Both the position numbers and the translations under genes were made by a program. A stretch of DNA of 64,000 nt, taken from positions 1 through 64,000 of the forward strand of contig JAJDDK010000002.1 in NCBI GenBank assembly GCA_029260345.1. Direction: 5' to 3'. Source of the DNA: Phycisphaerales bacterium (GTDB lineage Bacteria; Planctomycetota; Phycisphaerae; Phycisphaerales; UBA1924). Below are positions 34,119 through 43,125 of the stretch, piece after piece. Every line of letters starts with the position of its first letter. Position 1 is the stretch's first letter. The notes beneath the pieces were generated by a model. The model saw only the letters and a list, made by a program, of their open reading frames with translations, was not told the DNA's origin and did no database searches.

Positions 34119-34718
34119 TTAGCGATAGAACTCGACGACGAGATTCATGTTGACGTCGAACGGAACGTCATCCGGGTTCGGCTCGGTGACGACCTTGATC
34201 GTCAATTCCGATGGATTCACATCGAGCCATTCCGGCGTGATGTGTCCGGCCATGGACTCCATCATGTCACGAATGACGGGATGGAGGCCTTCCTTCAGCG
34301 TGATGACGTCGCCGGGACGCACCGAAAAGCTCGGGCGGTCCGTCTTGCGGCCATTGACGATGACGTGTCCGTGAACCACGAACTGACGCGCTTGCCAGAT
34401 GGTGCGAGCCAGGCCCGCGCGGCGCAGGACGTTGTCGAGCCGCGCTTCGAGCAGCTTGAGCATGACTTCGCCGGAGTTGCCCTTGCGGCGTTTGGCTTCG
34501 TCCATGCTGCGGCGGAACTGCTTCTCGAGAATGCTGTAGTGGTAACGCAGCTTCTGCTTTTCGACGAGGCGGATGCCGTAGTCGCGCAGACGGCGACCGC
34601 GATACCCGTGCATGCCGGGAGGCGTGAGCTGGCGGCGGGCGGTGTGCTTGGGGACGTCAGCGATTGGAACGCCGACACGTCGAGACAATTTGACCTTGGG
34701 TCCGATGTAACGGGCCAT
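34119..34718 (-). CDS. rpsD: 30S ribosomal protein S4
   Basis: The 199-residue protein nucleates 16S rRNA folding. It begins MARYIGPKVKLSRRVGVP at ATG 34718; the frame is open to 34940 without conserved sequence. The S4 RNA-binding domain is ARTIWQARQFVVHGHVIVNGRK. No N-terminal zinc cysteines are present, so it is the C-minus form. It is unusual to find it alone, outside the rpsM-rpsK-rpoA cluster. The 269 bases upstream, up to divergent purF, may hold an autoregulatory leader, but I see no clear element there. Confidence 0.96.
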   Translation of the reverse strand: MARYIGPKVKLSRRVGVPIADVPKHTARRQLTPPGMHGYRGRRLRDYGIRLVEKQKLRYHYSILEKQFRRSMDEAKRRKGNSGEVMLKLLEARLDNVLRRAGLARTIWQARQFVVHGHVIVNGRKTDRPSFSVRPGDVITLKEGLHPVIRDMMESMAGHITPEWLDVNPSELTIKVVTEPNPDDVPFDVNMNLVVEFYR

Positions 34719-34987
34719 AGTGATACTCCGTCTACGCCGGTCGGGGTTGCCGCCGGCGGTGCTCCGGGTGAGTCGAAACAGGGAGCGATCGGCTGGGGTT
34801 GCCCGCGACTGCGGCCCGCATTCATCTGCCGATCCGGTCCAACTAGATGCGAATCGACTATTGGAGCCGGTTTCCTGCGTTTCGTCAAGCTCGGGCCGGC
34901 CCGTGTTGATTGCATTGCGCGAGCCCGCTAGCGTCCACACGTCCCGACCTTACTCCTCGCTCCACCTGCTCCGGACGTCAAGATTTG

Positions 34988-36586
34988 ATGAAGGATTGCA
35001 GTCTGCCCGTTCTGTCCGTCCGCCCCGAGGGGGCCGCGTGGCCTGATGCGCAGGAGAAGAAGGAAAAATGCGGCGTTTTCGGCGTCTGGGGTGAGCCACT
35101 CGGCGTTCGGCTGGCCTATTACGGCCTGTACGCCCAGCAACATCGCGGGCAGGAATCCGCCGGCATCGCGGTGTCGGATGGCGAACACATTCGCGGCCAC
35201 TGCGGCATGGGCTTGGTCCCGGAAGTCTTCGACGAACGAGCCTTGTGGGATCTGGAGCACAAGCCCGAGCGTCGTCACGCGCGAGGCAATGGCCACGATG
35301 TTCCTGGCGTGCGCGGCGCGATCGGGCACAACCGATATTCGACCACCGGCGCCAGTGTTGCGAACAATTGCCAGCCGATCATTGAGTCGTTCGTTGGCGG
35401 TCAGGTCGCGGTGGCGCACAACGGAAATTTGATTAACGCCGCGGCCATGCGCCGGGCGTTTGAAGAAAACGGGCACATCTTTCACACGACCAGCGATACG
35501 GAAGTGATCGTTCATTTGCTGGCGTCACCGGAGCAGCAGGATTCGCGTGACCCGCTCGCCGCGACGCTGCGTCGTTTGCAGGGCGCGTTCAGTCTCGTGT
35601 TCCTGTTTCCGGATCGCATCGAAGCGACGCGCGACCCGTGGGGATGGCGACCGCTGGTGGTGGGCCGCACGGCGAACGGTCAGCCGGTCGTTGCGAGCGA
35701 GACGGTGGCGCTGGACGCCATCGGCGCCCAGTTCGAACGCGAAGTAGAGCCGGGCGAAATCGTCACGCTCAGCGACGCGGGCGTGAGTAGCCGGCGCTAC
35801 GCCGAGCCTGCGGAAGAGCGGGCCCACTGCGTCTTTGAGCATGTGTACTTCGCGAATCCGTCGAGTTTTCTGTTTGGCCAGACGGTGCAAATCGTGCGCG
35901 AGAAGCTCGGCGAGCAGCTTGCGAAGGAAGCGCCGGTTGACGCGGATTATGTCATGCCGATGCCGGATTCCGGGCGGAGCGCCGCAAACGGCTACGCGCG
36001 GGAAAGCGGCATTCCGTATCGCGAGGGGATTGTTCCGAATCGGTACGTCGGGCGCACGTTTATCAAGCCGACGCAGGGCGAGCGCGACATTGCGGTGCGC
36101 TTGAAACTGAACATTATTGAAGAGATTGTCCGCGACAAGCGCATCATCGTCGTGGATGACTCCATCGTGCGCGGCACCACGACGCGCACCAAGATGCAGC
36201 AGCTTCGATCAGCGGGCGCCAAAGAGATTCATTTGCGCATCAGTTGTCCGCCCATCAAGCATGCATGCTATTTCGGCGTGGATTTCGCGGACCGGGAGGA
36301 ACTGATCGCGCATCAGCGCAGTGTTGACGAGATTCGTGCGTTTCTCGGTGTCGACAGCCTGCACTACTTGACGCTCGATGGACTGCTGGATTGCGCTTCG
36401 ATCGGCGATAACACGCGCGAGCACTTCTGCACCGCGTGCTACAGCGGTGATTACCGCATTGATATCGCGCATCCGCAAACGAAGGGCATCCTGGAGCGGC
36501 GCCAGATGCGCATCTTTGAAGCCGATGAAGGTGTGCCCGAGGATGAATCGATGCTCGGCCATGCCGGTGAAATGCCGGCGCCCTGA
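34988..36586 (+). CDS. purF: Amidophosphoribosyltransferase
   Basis: PurF makes phosphoribosylamine from PRPP and glutamine, the first step of purine synthesis. The 532-residue protein starts at ATG 34988 and carries an N-terminal leader of about 27 residues before the nucleophile in KEKCGVFGVWG, which must be removed by self-cleavage. HNGNLINA and GHNRYSTTG mark the glutaminase domain. The PRPP motif is IIVVDDSIVRGTTT. Cysteines in HCVFEHVYF, HACYFGVDF and EHFCTACYSG fit the iron-sulfur ligands of the Bacillus-type enzyme. The open frame back to 34910 is not conserved. It stands apart from purC in the window. Confidence 0.95.
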   Translation: MKDCSLPVLSVRPEGAAWPDAQEKKEKCGVFGVWGEPLGVRLAYYGLYAQQHRGQESAGIAVSDGEHIRGHCGMGLVPEVFDERALWDLEHKPERRHARGNGHDVPGVRGAIGHNRYSTTGASVANNCQPIIESFVGGQVAVAHNGNLINAAAMRRAFEENGHIFHTTSDTEVIVHLLASPEQQDSRDPLAATLRRLQGAFSLVFLFPDRIEATRDPWGWRPLVVGRTANGQPVVASETVALDAIGAQFEREVEPGEIVTLSDAGVSSRRYAEPAEERAHCVFEHVYFANPSSFLFGQTVQIVREKLGEQLAKEAPVDADYVMPMPDSGRSAANGYARESGIPYREGIVPNRYVGRTFIKPTQGERDIAVRLKLNIIEEIVRDKRIIVVDDSIVRGTTTRTKMQQLRSAGAKEIHLRISCPPIKHACYFGVDFADREELIAHQRSVDEIRAFLGVDSLHYLTLDGLLDCASIGDNTREHFCTACYSGDYRIDIAHPQTKGILERRQMRIFEADEGVPEDESMLGHAGEMPAP

Positions 36587-36588
36587 GG

Positions 36589-37227
36589 TCAGCTCTCGAG
36601 CGCCGCTTTTCCAAACGGAACTTCAAATCGATCGCGAGTGGTGCAGTACGTGATGCCCGCCATGCGCCCGACCGCCGCGAGCTTTTCGGGGTCGATGTGG
36701 TGGCGATCGTTGATGATGTCATCGCGCACAAAGATGTGAACTACGCGTCCGAGGACAACGTTGCCGCCTCCGGGAGCGCCGGGGTTCAGTCGCACAATTT
36801 CCGTGGTTTCGCATTCGAAGGCGACGGGGCTCTCCAATACACGCGGCGGCGAAACCACGCTGCTCGGCGCCGGCGTCAGGCCGGAGAGTTCAAATTCACT
36901 CTCGCCGTAGGCGAGATCTTCAGAGGTCGAGACCGCTGCGCGCACAAATGGTTCGGAAACCACATTGATCACAAACTGACCGATCCCGATTGGCGGCGCT
37001 TCGCAATTGCGGAGCGTGTCTTTTTCTGTTCCGTCAGGTTTGTTGGATGGGCAGAACAACAGCGTGAGCGGATTGCTGCCGACACCATTGAAGAACGAGA
37101 ACGGCGCCAGGTTGAGTTTGCCATCCGGGGCAACCGTCGAAACAAACGCGATCGGGCGCGGCACGACGCAGCCGATGAGGAGTTTGTAGCGCGCGGCGAC
37201 ATCCAATGATTCGGGATTGATCTCCAT
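36589..37227 (-). CDS. Flavin reductase-like protein
   Basis: The protein of 212 residues begins MEINPESLDVAARYKLLIG at ATG 37227. The segments VVPRPIAFVSTVAPDGKLNLAPFS and FFNGVGSNPLTLLF are the FMN-binding split-barrel signature of the flavin reductase-like/DIM6-NTAB family. Members either reduce flavin or bind it for another reaction. The stop lies 2 bases from that of the convergent purF. The VOC gene is 22 bases upstream on the same strand. Confidence 0.88.
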   Translation of the reverse strand: MEINPESLDVAARYKLLIGCVVPRPIAFVSTVAPDGKLNLAPFSFFNGVGSNPLTLLFCPSNKPDGTEKDTLRNCEAPPIGIGQFVINVVSEPFVRAAVSTSEDLAYGESEFELSGLTPAPSSVVSPPRVLESPVAFECETTEIVRLNPGAPGGGNVVLGRVVHIFVRDDIINDRHHIDPEKLAAVGRMAGITYCTTRDRFEVPFGKAALES

Positions 37228-37249
37228 ATTTTGATCGTAACCGCGATTC

Positions 37250-37651
37250 TCAGGCTGGCGCTGCGAAGACAATGTTGAAGCCGCCCGGCGCGCGGACGCC
37301 GACCTCGTGTTTGCCATAAAACGTTTTTCGCTCTTCGAGTGTGATCTCGCACCCTTCGATGGACTTCAGAATCGGCTTCAGGTCATCCACCTCGATGAAG
37401 AAGCCAACGGCGTTCGATTCCAGCGGCCCACTCAAGAGGCTCGGCGCATCCAAGGCGACGCTCGCGCGCGTTTGCAGCATGACCTGCACAGAACCATTCA
37501 CGAGAATGACGAATCCGATCTTCTGACCCGCGGCGTCCTTTGATGGGTCCGTCGGCACTTCGACAGTCTTCTCAAAGCCGAGACGGTCGACCCAGAAGGG
37601 GAGACATTCTTCGATGGATTCGACGACCAGGACAGGCGTGAGAGTGTTCAT
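37250..37651 (-). CDS. VOC (glyoxalase/bleomycin-resistance) fold protein
   Basis: The 133-residue protein, starting at ATG 37651 (MNTLTPVLVVESIEECLPFW), has the paired beta-alpha-beta-beta-beta pattern of the vicinal oxygen chelate fold: FWVDRLGFEKTVEVP and VNGSVQVMLQTRAS in the first half, AVGFFIEVDDLKPILKSI and VRAPGGFNIVFAAP in the second. Typical metal ligands cannot all be placed, so a binding rather than catalytic role is possible. It is co-directed with the flavin reductase-like gene. Confidence 0.8.
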   Translation of the reverse strand: MNTLTPVLVVESIEECLPFWVDRLGFEKTVEVPTDPSKDAAGQKIGFVILVNGSVQVMLQTRASVALDAPSLLSGPLESNAVGFFIEVDDLKPILKSIEGCEITLEERKTFYGKHEVGVRAPGGFNIVFAAPA

Positions 37652-37751
37652 CACGGACTCCGTTCGCGGGGCCACTTCGGTAGGGGCGAGAAGAATACTG
37701 CGATTCAACCGGTGTTGTCGTGACTCGTCCTGGAGCGATGTCGCCAAATGT

Positions 37752-38312
37752 TCACATTTCATTCGTAAACAGGATCAAAAGGAGGCCATAGACAAACACA
37801 TACCATTGCATTGCTGCAAATAAATACAGGAACAAGCCAGCAAGCATTCGCTTCGTGCGACCGTACACGTATTCGCCGTATGCAGAACACAAGATAGGTA
37901 GAGCAATGATGAGCGCGGGGACAATTCCGAAGAGATGCTCCCGCCAATTGCCATCGCCTAGTGGCAATCCCCAATGGCTCCAAACACCGTGGTGTTGCTG
38001 AAACCCACTGTGATTCAGAATTCCGAGCCCAATCAACGCGAACGTCCCACCAAAGCAAGCAAGAATGATGCGCCAGGTCGGCCATGCCGGCGGCGGATCA
38101 AACGGACATCGAAGGCCACATTGTGTGCATGACCCCGCCTCGGATTCGGTGAGGTCGAAGCCGCAGCGCACGCACCGACCACGGGCCTTGATGGAATTCG
38201 GAAGCCGGCCGCACTCGGGACATACCGAGGACGCGACTCCTGACTGGTCGTAGCCGCACCAATCACAATGAAGACTGGCTTGTGTTTCAGACTCGTCGGT
38301 GGGCGTCTTCAC
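37752..38312 (-). CDS. Double zinc-ribbon membrane protein
   Basis: The protein of about 186 residues has two zinc ribbons in its first 75 residues: CDWCGYDQSG...CPECGRLP and CVRCGFDLTES...CTQCGLRCP. Three or four membrane helices follow (IILACFGGTFALIGLGIL, FGIVPALIIALPILCSAYG, MLAGLFLYLFAAMQWYVFVY). I prefer GTG at 38312 as the start; the frame extends to 38402 but would overlap the divergent dehydratase gene. Three relatives with one ribbon each lie at 42.5-44.2 kb. The family is unnamed; the ribbons suggest binding of nucleic acid or protein at the membrane. Confidence 0.75.
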   Translation of the reverse strand: MKTPTDESETQASLHCDWCGYDQSGVASSVCPECGRLPNSIKARGRCVRCGFDLTESEAGSCTQCGLRCPFDPPPAWPTWRIILACFGGTFALIGLGILNHSGFQQHHGVWSHWGLPLGDGNWREHLFGIVPALIIALPILCSAYGEYVYGRTKRMLAGLFLYLFAAMQWYVFVYGLLLILFTNEM

Positions 38313-38368
38313 TTTACGATTAAGGATAGGGCCTTCAGTCCACGTCCACTGGTTCGTATCATGGTTCT

Positions 38369-39358
38369 GTGACCGACATGACGACCTCGACCGCAGCCCC
38401 ATTCACCTTCGCCGACGTCGAATCCGCCGCGGAACGCCTTGACGGCGTCGCCCATCGCACGCCGGTGATGACTTCGCGCACGTTTGACGAGCGCGTCGGC
38501 GCGATGTGCTTTTTCAAGTGCGAGAATTTCCAGCGCATTGGCGCCTTCAAATTCCGCGGCGCCTACAACGCGCTCTCTCGTCTGAGCGACGAAGCGAAAA
38601 AGCGCGGCGTGGTCACCTTCAGTTCCGGCAATCATGCCCAGGCGATTGCGCTCGCCGGGAAGCTGCTTGGCATTCGGCGCGTGATTGTGATGCCGCGCAC
38701 GGCGCCGCAGGTGAAACTTGAGGCGACGAAGGGCTACGGCGCGGAGGTCGTTCAGCACGAACCCTCTGAAACAACGCGCGAGAAAGTCGCACAGGAAATT
38801 GCCGAACGCGACGGACTGGTCGTTATTCCTCCGTTTGACCATCCGCACATCGCGTCGGGGCAGGGGACCAGCGCCAAAGAGTTGATTGAGGAGGTTGGGC
38901 CGCTGGATGTATTGCTCGTGCCGGTCGGGGGCGGCGGGCTGATTTCAGGTTGCTCAGTCGCGGCGAAGGCGATGTCGCCGGAATGCCGCGTGATTGGCGT
39001 GGAGCCGGAAAAGGGTGACGACGGCGTTCGATCCTTCAAAGAAAAGCGATTGGTGGTGATTGATCCGCCGGACACGATCGCGGATGGCGCCCGCACGCCG
39101 TGCCTCGGTCCGCAAGTGACGTTGCCGACGATTCTTGCAAACGTGGATGACATGGTGACGGTGGCTGATGATGCGATCATTCGCGCGATGCGGTTCCTGT
39201 GGGAGCGCATGAAACTGATCGTCGAACCGACCGGCGCGATGACATCGGCGGCACTGCTTGACGATGTGGTCGATGCGAAAGCAAAGCGAGTTGGCATCAT
39301 CATTTCCGGTGGAAATGTCGACCTTGGCTGCGCTTCGACGTATTTCGAAAAGACGTGA
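38369..39358 (+). CDS. Threonine dehydratase/serine racemase-like PLP enzyme
   Basis: The 329-residue fold-type II PLP protein has the cofactor lysine in FQRIGAFKFRGAYNAL, the FSSGNHAQAIALAG segment, and the glycine-rich phosphate loop VPVGGGGLISGC. The single catalytic domain without C-terminal ACT domain fits catabolic threonine dehydratase, hydroxyaspartate ammonia-lyase or serine racemase. Choosing among them is not possible from sequence. GTG 38369 and ATG 38378 are both possible starts. It is divergent from the zinc-ribbon gene. Confidence 0.9.
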   Translation: MTDMTTSTAAPFTFADVESAAERLDGVAHRTPVMTSRTFDERVGAMCFFKCENFQRIGAFKFRGAYNALSRLSDEAKKRGVVTFSSGNHAQAIALAGKLLGIRRVIVMPRTAPQVKLEATKGYGAEVVQHEPSETTREKVAQEIAERDGLVVIPPFDHPHIASGQGTSAKELIEEVGPLDVLLVPVGGGGLISGCSVAAKAMSPECRVIGVEPEKGDDGVRSFKEKRLVVIDPPDTIADGARTPCLGPQVTLPTILANVDDMVTVADDAIIRAMRFLWERMKLIVEPTGAMTSAALLDDVVDAKAKRVGIIISGGNVDLGCASTYFEKT

Positions 39359-39554
39359 AACTACGGATATTTTCCCGGCTTCGCGGGCGAACGTCGCCAT
39401 GTGAAACTAGTAAAACTGCGCAACGTTTTAATTGTGTCAATTTGGCGCGAGGCCATTGTTCCCCGGCGTTCGATCCGTTAATTTCCTGCTTCAGAGGGGT
39501 GCGGGGGCCGCGCTCTTCGATGCAAACACGTCCGGACGAGAGAAGAGAGCCATC

Positions 39555-40262
39555 ATGCAATTGAAAAGAATTGGCGCCGCGCTGGCGGCGATTATTGCAT
39601 CCTCACCTGCCTTTGCGGGCGGCGTGACAAATTTTGACAGCGCGATCAGCGCTGGTGTTGTGGTCGGTTCGGGCATCCCAAACGGCAACTTCGTGGTGAA
39701 CACGAACGCCGATATGGGCGTGCAAACCGGCATCAAGGCGATCGAGCGTTTTGTCGGCGACCTGGCCAACACCGGTAATCGATATTACGCGCAGGCCGGT
39801 GAATCTCCGGTGAGCGGCGCCGCCAACGCGCCCGCCGACGCCGGGACGGCGACGTGGAACTATTTGTATTCGGTGGATCTCGGCTCAAGCGGACTGACCT
39901 TCGCCGACGTCGCGGTGAACATCACGATTGATTTTGATCCGGCCGTGGGCAACAGCAACGTGTTTGAGTTTGAACTCGTGTCGTCGCTGGCCGCACAGAG
40001 CATTGATATTTCGGGGCTGTCGCTTTTTCAGGATTCGCAGAACCTCGGGTTCGCGTTCTGGCAGGCGATCGGCGACCCGGACATTCAGCCGATCGATCCG
40101 TTTGCACGCGGCGAATACACGATGAGCGTGGAAGTCGTGCTCAATTCAAACGGTGAAGTGCTTTCGTCCGTGGATATGGCAGTGGCGGTTGTGCCGTTGC
40201 CCGGCGCGGTGAGCATGGGGCTTGCGGGGATGGCAATCATTGGGATGCGCCGTCGCCGCTGA
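39555..40262 (+). CDS. Exported PEP-CTERM-type protein
   Basis: The 235-residue protein starts at ATG 39555 with a signal peptide (LKRIGAALAAIIASSPAFA). The middle is a beta-rich domain with no known name. The C-terminus, VVPLPGAVSMGLAGMAIIG followed by MRRRR, has the short Pro motif, hydrophobic helix and basic end of PEP-CTERM sorting signals recognised by exosortase. No exosortase is in the window. The next gene encodes a similar type, with 138 bases between them. A function cannot be given beyond a cell-surface or matrix location. Confidence 0.8.
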   Translation: MQLKRIGAALAAIIASSPAFAGGVTNFDSAISAGVVVGSGIPNGNFVVNTNADMGVQTGIKAIERFVGDLANTGNRYYAQAGESPVSGAANAPADAGTATWNYLYSVDLGSSGLTFADVAVNITIDFDPAVGNSNVFEFELVSSLAAQSIDISGLSLFQDSQNLGFAFWQAIGDPDIQPIDPFARGEYTMSVEVVLNSNGEVLSSVDMAVAVVPLPGAVSMGLAGMAIIGMRRRR

Positions 40263-40400
40263 TATTCGAGCTTTGCTCAAATCACCAGGAACTCGTGATT
40301 GCGAGTCTATTCAGGCGTGTCACCCAAGGAGGGGCGACGCATTCATCACGAGGAGTGTGTGCGCTTGGCGCATTCACGGGATTTTCAGAAAGGTAGAACA

Positions 40401-41111
40401 ATGGACGGGAAAGGGATTGTGTTTGCGATTGGAATCGCAGGCGCGGTGGGGATTTCGGCCAGCGCCCACGCGGCGACGGCGACCATCGACATCTACACGT
40501 TCGATCTAGGGCAATTCAGCGATGCGAGCGTGACGACGAACGTCAGCGCCAGCCATGTGCATAGCTCGACGTTCGACAATCCGGCCGGGATTGACTTGTT
40601 CACCATCGGTGAATTGGCCACCGCGCACTTCGGCGGTGATGAGGGCGATCGAATCTCGCTCGGTGATTTTTCGTCGCAGGATACGTTGACGCTGAGCTAC
40701 GGAACGAATCCCATTACGGTCGGGAGCGGCCTCGGTTCACACTTTGTTGTGTATGAGCAGAGCGGTCACACAACGGTTGACGCCGAAGGTCAGAATTTCG
40801 AGATTTCATTCGACGGCGGCACGACGTGGATCGATGCGCACAACGCAACGTCTGCGACGTCCGTCGGATTGCTCAGCGCTCCGAGTGCGACCCGCCAGAA
40901 TCAGATTGCTTTCGATCTGACGGCGTTTGGCTTTAATGTCGGTGATCAGATTTCTACGGTGATGATGCGCAATCTGATCGGCACCAATGGTGAGTTTGAT
41001 CCGGACTTCTTGTTTGCCGGATTGGCTTCGAGTGCGGTCGTGCCGCTGCCGACCGGCGCGGGGCTTGGTCTTGCAGGTCTGACGCTGCTGGCGATTCGTC
41101 GCAAGCGCTGA
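40401..41111 (+). CDS. Exported PEP-CTERM-type protein
   Basis: The 236-residue protein starts at ATG 40401 after AAAGG. A signal peptide (IVFAIGIAGAVGISASAHA) is followed by a beta-rich domain and the tail VVPLPTGAGLGLAGLTLLA with IRRKR, a PEP-CTERM-type sorting signal. It is not closely similar in the middle to the preceding gene. It is followed by an intrinsic terminator. The two may form an operon of surface proteins. Confidence 0.8.
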   Translation: MDGKGIVFAIGIAGAVGISASAHAATATIDIYTFDLGQFSDASVTTNVSASHVHSSTFDNPAGIDLFTIGELATAHFGGDEGDRISLGDFSSQDTLTLSYGTNPITVGSGLGSHFVVYEQSGHTTVDAEGQNFEISFDGGTTWIDAHNATSATSVGLLSAPSATRQNQIAFDLTAFGFNVGDQISTVMMRNLIGTNGEFDPDFLFAGLASSAVVPLPTGAGLGLAGLTLLAIRRKR

Positions 41112-41139
41112 TTTGGTCTGCGTTTCAATTGAGTTTTCG

Positions 41140-41173
41140 AAGCGGTCGTCCGGCTAGGCGACCGCTTTTTTCG
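41140..41173 (+). terminator. Intrinsic terminator after the PEP-CTERM genes
   Basis: A perfect 9-bp stem (41140-41148 with 41159-41167) is followed by TTTTT on the plus strand. Confidence 0.85.
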
Positions 41174-41229
41174 TTTTGGGTGAAGGAACGCGGCTACGCT
41201 TGTGAGGCCCAAACGCGAAGGGAGCCGTC

Positions 41230-41784
41230 ATGAATGAGCACATCACGATGCTGGAGCGTCAGGTGCATGACCTCAAGCAGAAGCTAGCCGAGGCGCGCCG
41301 GAAGGCCACGCCGGAGCCGGTGCGTAATTACACGCTGAAGACGCCCGATGGCAAAGACGTAACGCTGCGCGAATTGTTTGGCGACAAGAAGGACTTGCTG
41401 GTCGTCCACAACATGGGCAAGGGGTGCACGCATTGCACGTTGTGGGCAGACAGTTTCAGCAGCAGTACGGAGCATTTCAACAGCCGCGCTGCTTTTGTGT
41501 TGTGTTCGTTTGATGCGCCGGATGTGCTGAAGAAATTCAGCGAGTCACGCGGCTGGGCGTTCCGCTGCGCCGCCAATGCGGATGAGTTTGCGCAGGAAAT
41601 GGGCTTTACGAAAGCCGGAAAACCGTGGCCAGGAGTGTCGGCGTTTCATCTGGAGGAAGACGGCGCCATCGTGCGCACGGGGAAGGCGTACTTCGGCCCC
41701 GGCGACGACTTCTGCGCGGCGTGGCACTTCTTTGATCTGCTCAAAGACGGTGCGGCGGGGTGGAAGCCGCAGTTTGAGTATTGA
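41230..41784 (+). CDS. DUF899-like thioredoxin-fold protein
   Basis: The 184-residue protein begins with a heptad-like helix (ERQVHDLKQKLAEARRK), followed by a thioredoxin-fold region: DLLVVHNMGKGCTHCTLWAD, with a CTHC pair in the position of a CxxC active site. The downstream segments WAFRCAANADEFAQEMGF and PGVSAFHLEEDGAIVRTG are those of the DUF899/peroxiredoxin-like group. A redox role is likely, the substrate is unknown. A Shine-Dalgarno GGGAG lies at 41220-41224. It is convergent with the YwaF-like gene. Confidence 0.82.
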   Translation: MNEHITMLERQVHDLKQKLAEARRKATPEPVRNYTLKTPDGKDVTLRELFGDKKDLLVVHNMGKGCTHCTLWADSFSSSTEHFNSRAAFVLCSFDAPDVLKKFSESRGWAFRCAANADEFAQEMGFTKAGKPWPGVSAFHLEEDGAIVRTGKAYFGPGDDFCAAWHFFDLLKDGAAGWKPQFEY

Positions 41785-41801
41785 AGCCGCGTGCCCGTTG
41801 G

Positions 41802-42503
41802 TTATTCGCTCTTCTTCTTTCCTGCGATCGCCCACGGCGCCCAGAGGAGGAGCATGAAGAGTTCGCCGAGGAGGATCATCCAGATGGCGCGCAGGGGCCA
41901 CTGGCCGAGGTGGTCGATGAGTGTCGGCGCGCCGGGAGTGGACTGGCCGAGGTAGCCGTAGTTGGCGCCAATGGCGACGTTGAATGGAATGATCAGGGCG
42001 CTGTACGCGAGGCTGAACGCGGTCGCGACGAGGTAATCGCGAAAGCGCGGCCGGTATCCGCCGACGATGACGTCATAGAGAGCCGCGCCGACGATGAGCG
42101 TGTGCCCGCCCCAAAACAGCCAGAAATGAACGGAGTCCGGCCCGTGGTCGAGGATCGGCGTGATGAACGCTTCGGTCGAGAAGCCGAACCCCCAGAAGTA
42201 GAGCATGGTCCGCAGCCAGCGCTTTTCCTGAAAAAGCAGCGCAAACGGCGCGATCCATGCGGCGAGGTCACAGACGTGCAGGGGGAGGCTGACGGCGATG
42301 TCGTAGTTGCGCGGCAGCAGCCACCAGACCGTCGTGAATATCTGCCACGCGATCATGAATGCGGCGAAGCCGCGGCGCAGGTTCAGTTCTCGGCCGTTGC
42401 GTTTGCAGCGCCGCCCGAACGCCGCGAAGAGGATCATGGCGAAGAGGCACGCGAAGACGGTGATGGCGTGCTGGGGGGAGAAGGGTTGGACGGCGAGTGG
42501 CAT
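41802..42503 (-). CDS. YwaF-like integral membrane protein (TIGR02206)
   Basis: The 233-residue protein has six to seven membrane helices and starts at ATG 42503. Marks of the family are SLPLHVCDLAAWIAPFAL in the third helix, LYFWGFGFSTEAFITPIL and FWGGHTLIVGAAL. These match the YwaF/TMEM164 group, whose bacterial function is unknown. The conserved His and Cys of LHVCD could be catalytic, as proposed for the animal relative. Its stop faces the DUF899 gene 17 bases away. Confidence 0.8.
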   Translation of the reverse strand: MPLAVQPFSPQHAITVFACLFAMILFAAFGRRCKRNGRELNLRRGFAAFMIAWQIFTTVWWLLPRNYDIAVSLPLHVCDLAAWIAPFALLFQEKRWLRTMLYFWGFGFSTEAFITPILDHGPDSVHFWLFWGGHTLIVGAALYDVIVGGYRPRFRDYLVATAFSLAYSALIIPFNVAIGANYGYLGQSTPGAPTLIDHLGQWPLRAIWMILLGELFMLLLWAPWAIAGKKKSE

Positions 42504-42512
42504 CACAAAAAT

Positions 42513-43022
42513 TTAGCAGCTTCCAATCACCGATGACATCAACCACGAAATGGTCATCACCGCAATTCCACCGAGTGCGGATGTGACAACAGCGGTGACT
42601 CGCATCTTTAGTAAGGCGTCGTCTGAAATCACAATCCACGATTCCGCGTGCCGAATTCCACGATGCACATAGAGCGCATTCAAGGTGATGATCGCCAAAG
42701 CTCCGACGAACAGAAGTGGAAGGAGTGAAGAGCTGGTCCCGCCAGCCATCGCTAATGGAAAGGCCAATAGTACGAATGGAAGCCCCAGGAGGTATGCGGC
42801 TTGTGGGTCAAGAAAAGCCAATGCGGGAACGGCCAACGAATATGCCAACAGAATAACTCCGGGAAGATAGCTCCTCTTCCAAAGTCGTCTTAATAAATCG
42901 CGTTGCAAAGTCAGGGAATCTGCGTCAAACACTGTGCCGCACTCAGGGCAGATGCATTGTCGCAGGCCGTTGAGTTCATAGCCGCATTTGAGGCAGCAAA
43001 GTGATGAATCCTTGCCGGACAT
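42513..43022 (-). CDS. Zinc-ribbon membrane protein
   Basis: The 169-residue protein begins at ATG 43022 after GAGG. The N-terminus has a zinc ribbon CLKCGYELNGLRQCICPECG, then a short charged linker (LQRDLLRRLWKR) and four membrane helices. It belongs to the same family as the genes at 37752, 43126 and 43721. The group sits between the YwaF-like gene and rlmN. Function is unknown. Confidence 0.75.
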   Translation of the reverse strand: MSGKDSSLCCLKCGYELNGLRQCICPECGTVFDADSLTLQRDLLRRLWKRSYLPGVILLAYSLAVPALAFLDPQAAYLLGLPFVLLAFPLAMAGGTSSSLLPLLFVGALAIITLNALYVHRGIRHAESWIVISDDALLKMRVTAVVTSALGGIAVMTISWLMSSVIGSC

Positions 43023-43125
43023 CGGCGAGTCCTCATAGGGATCCGAGCTCGCACATTGGCGGGGCTCGGGGGAGCAATTCCTCAATTACGATACAGAATT
43101 GCGGAGTGATTCCCAAACGGCAAAT

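Noticed and set aside
32686-34122. 478-codon open frame opposite the PpiD-like gene
   Set aside because: High-GC antisense shadow with low-complexity composition and no ribosome site.
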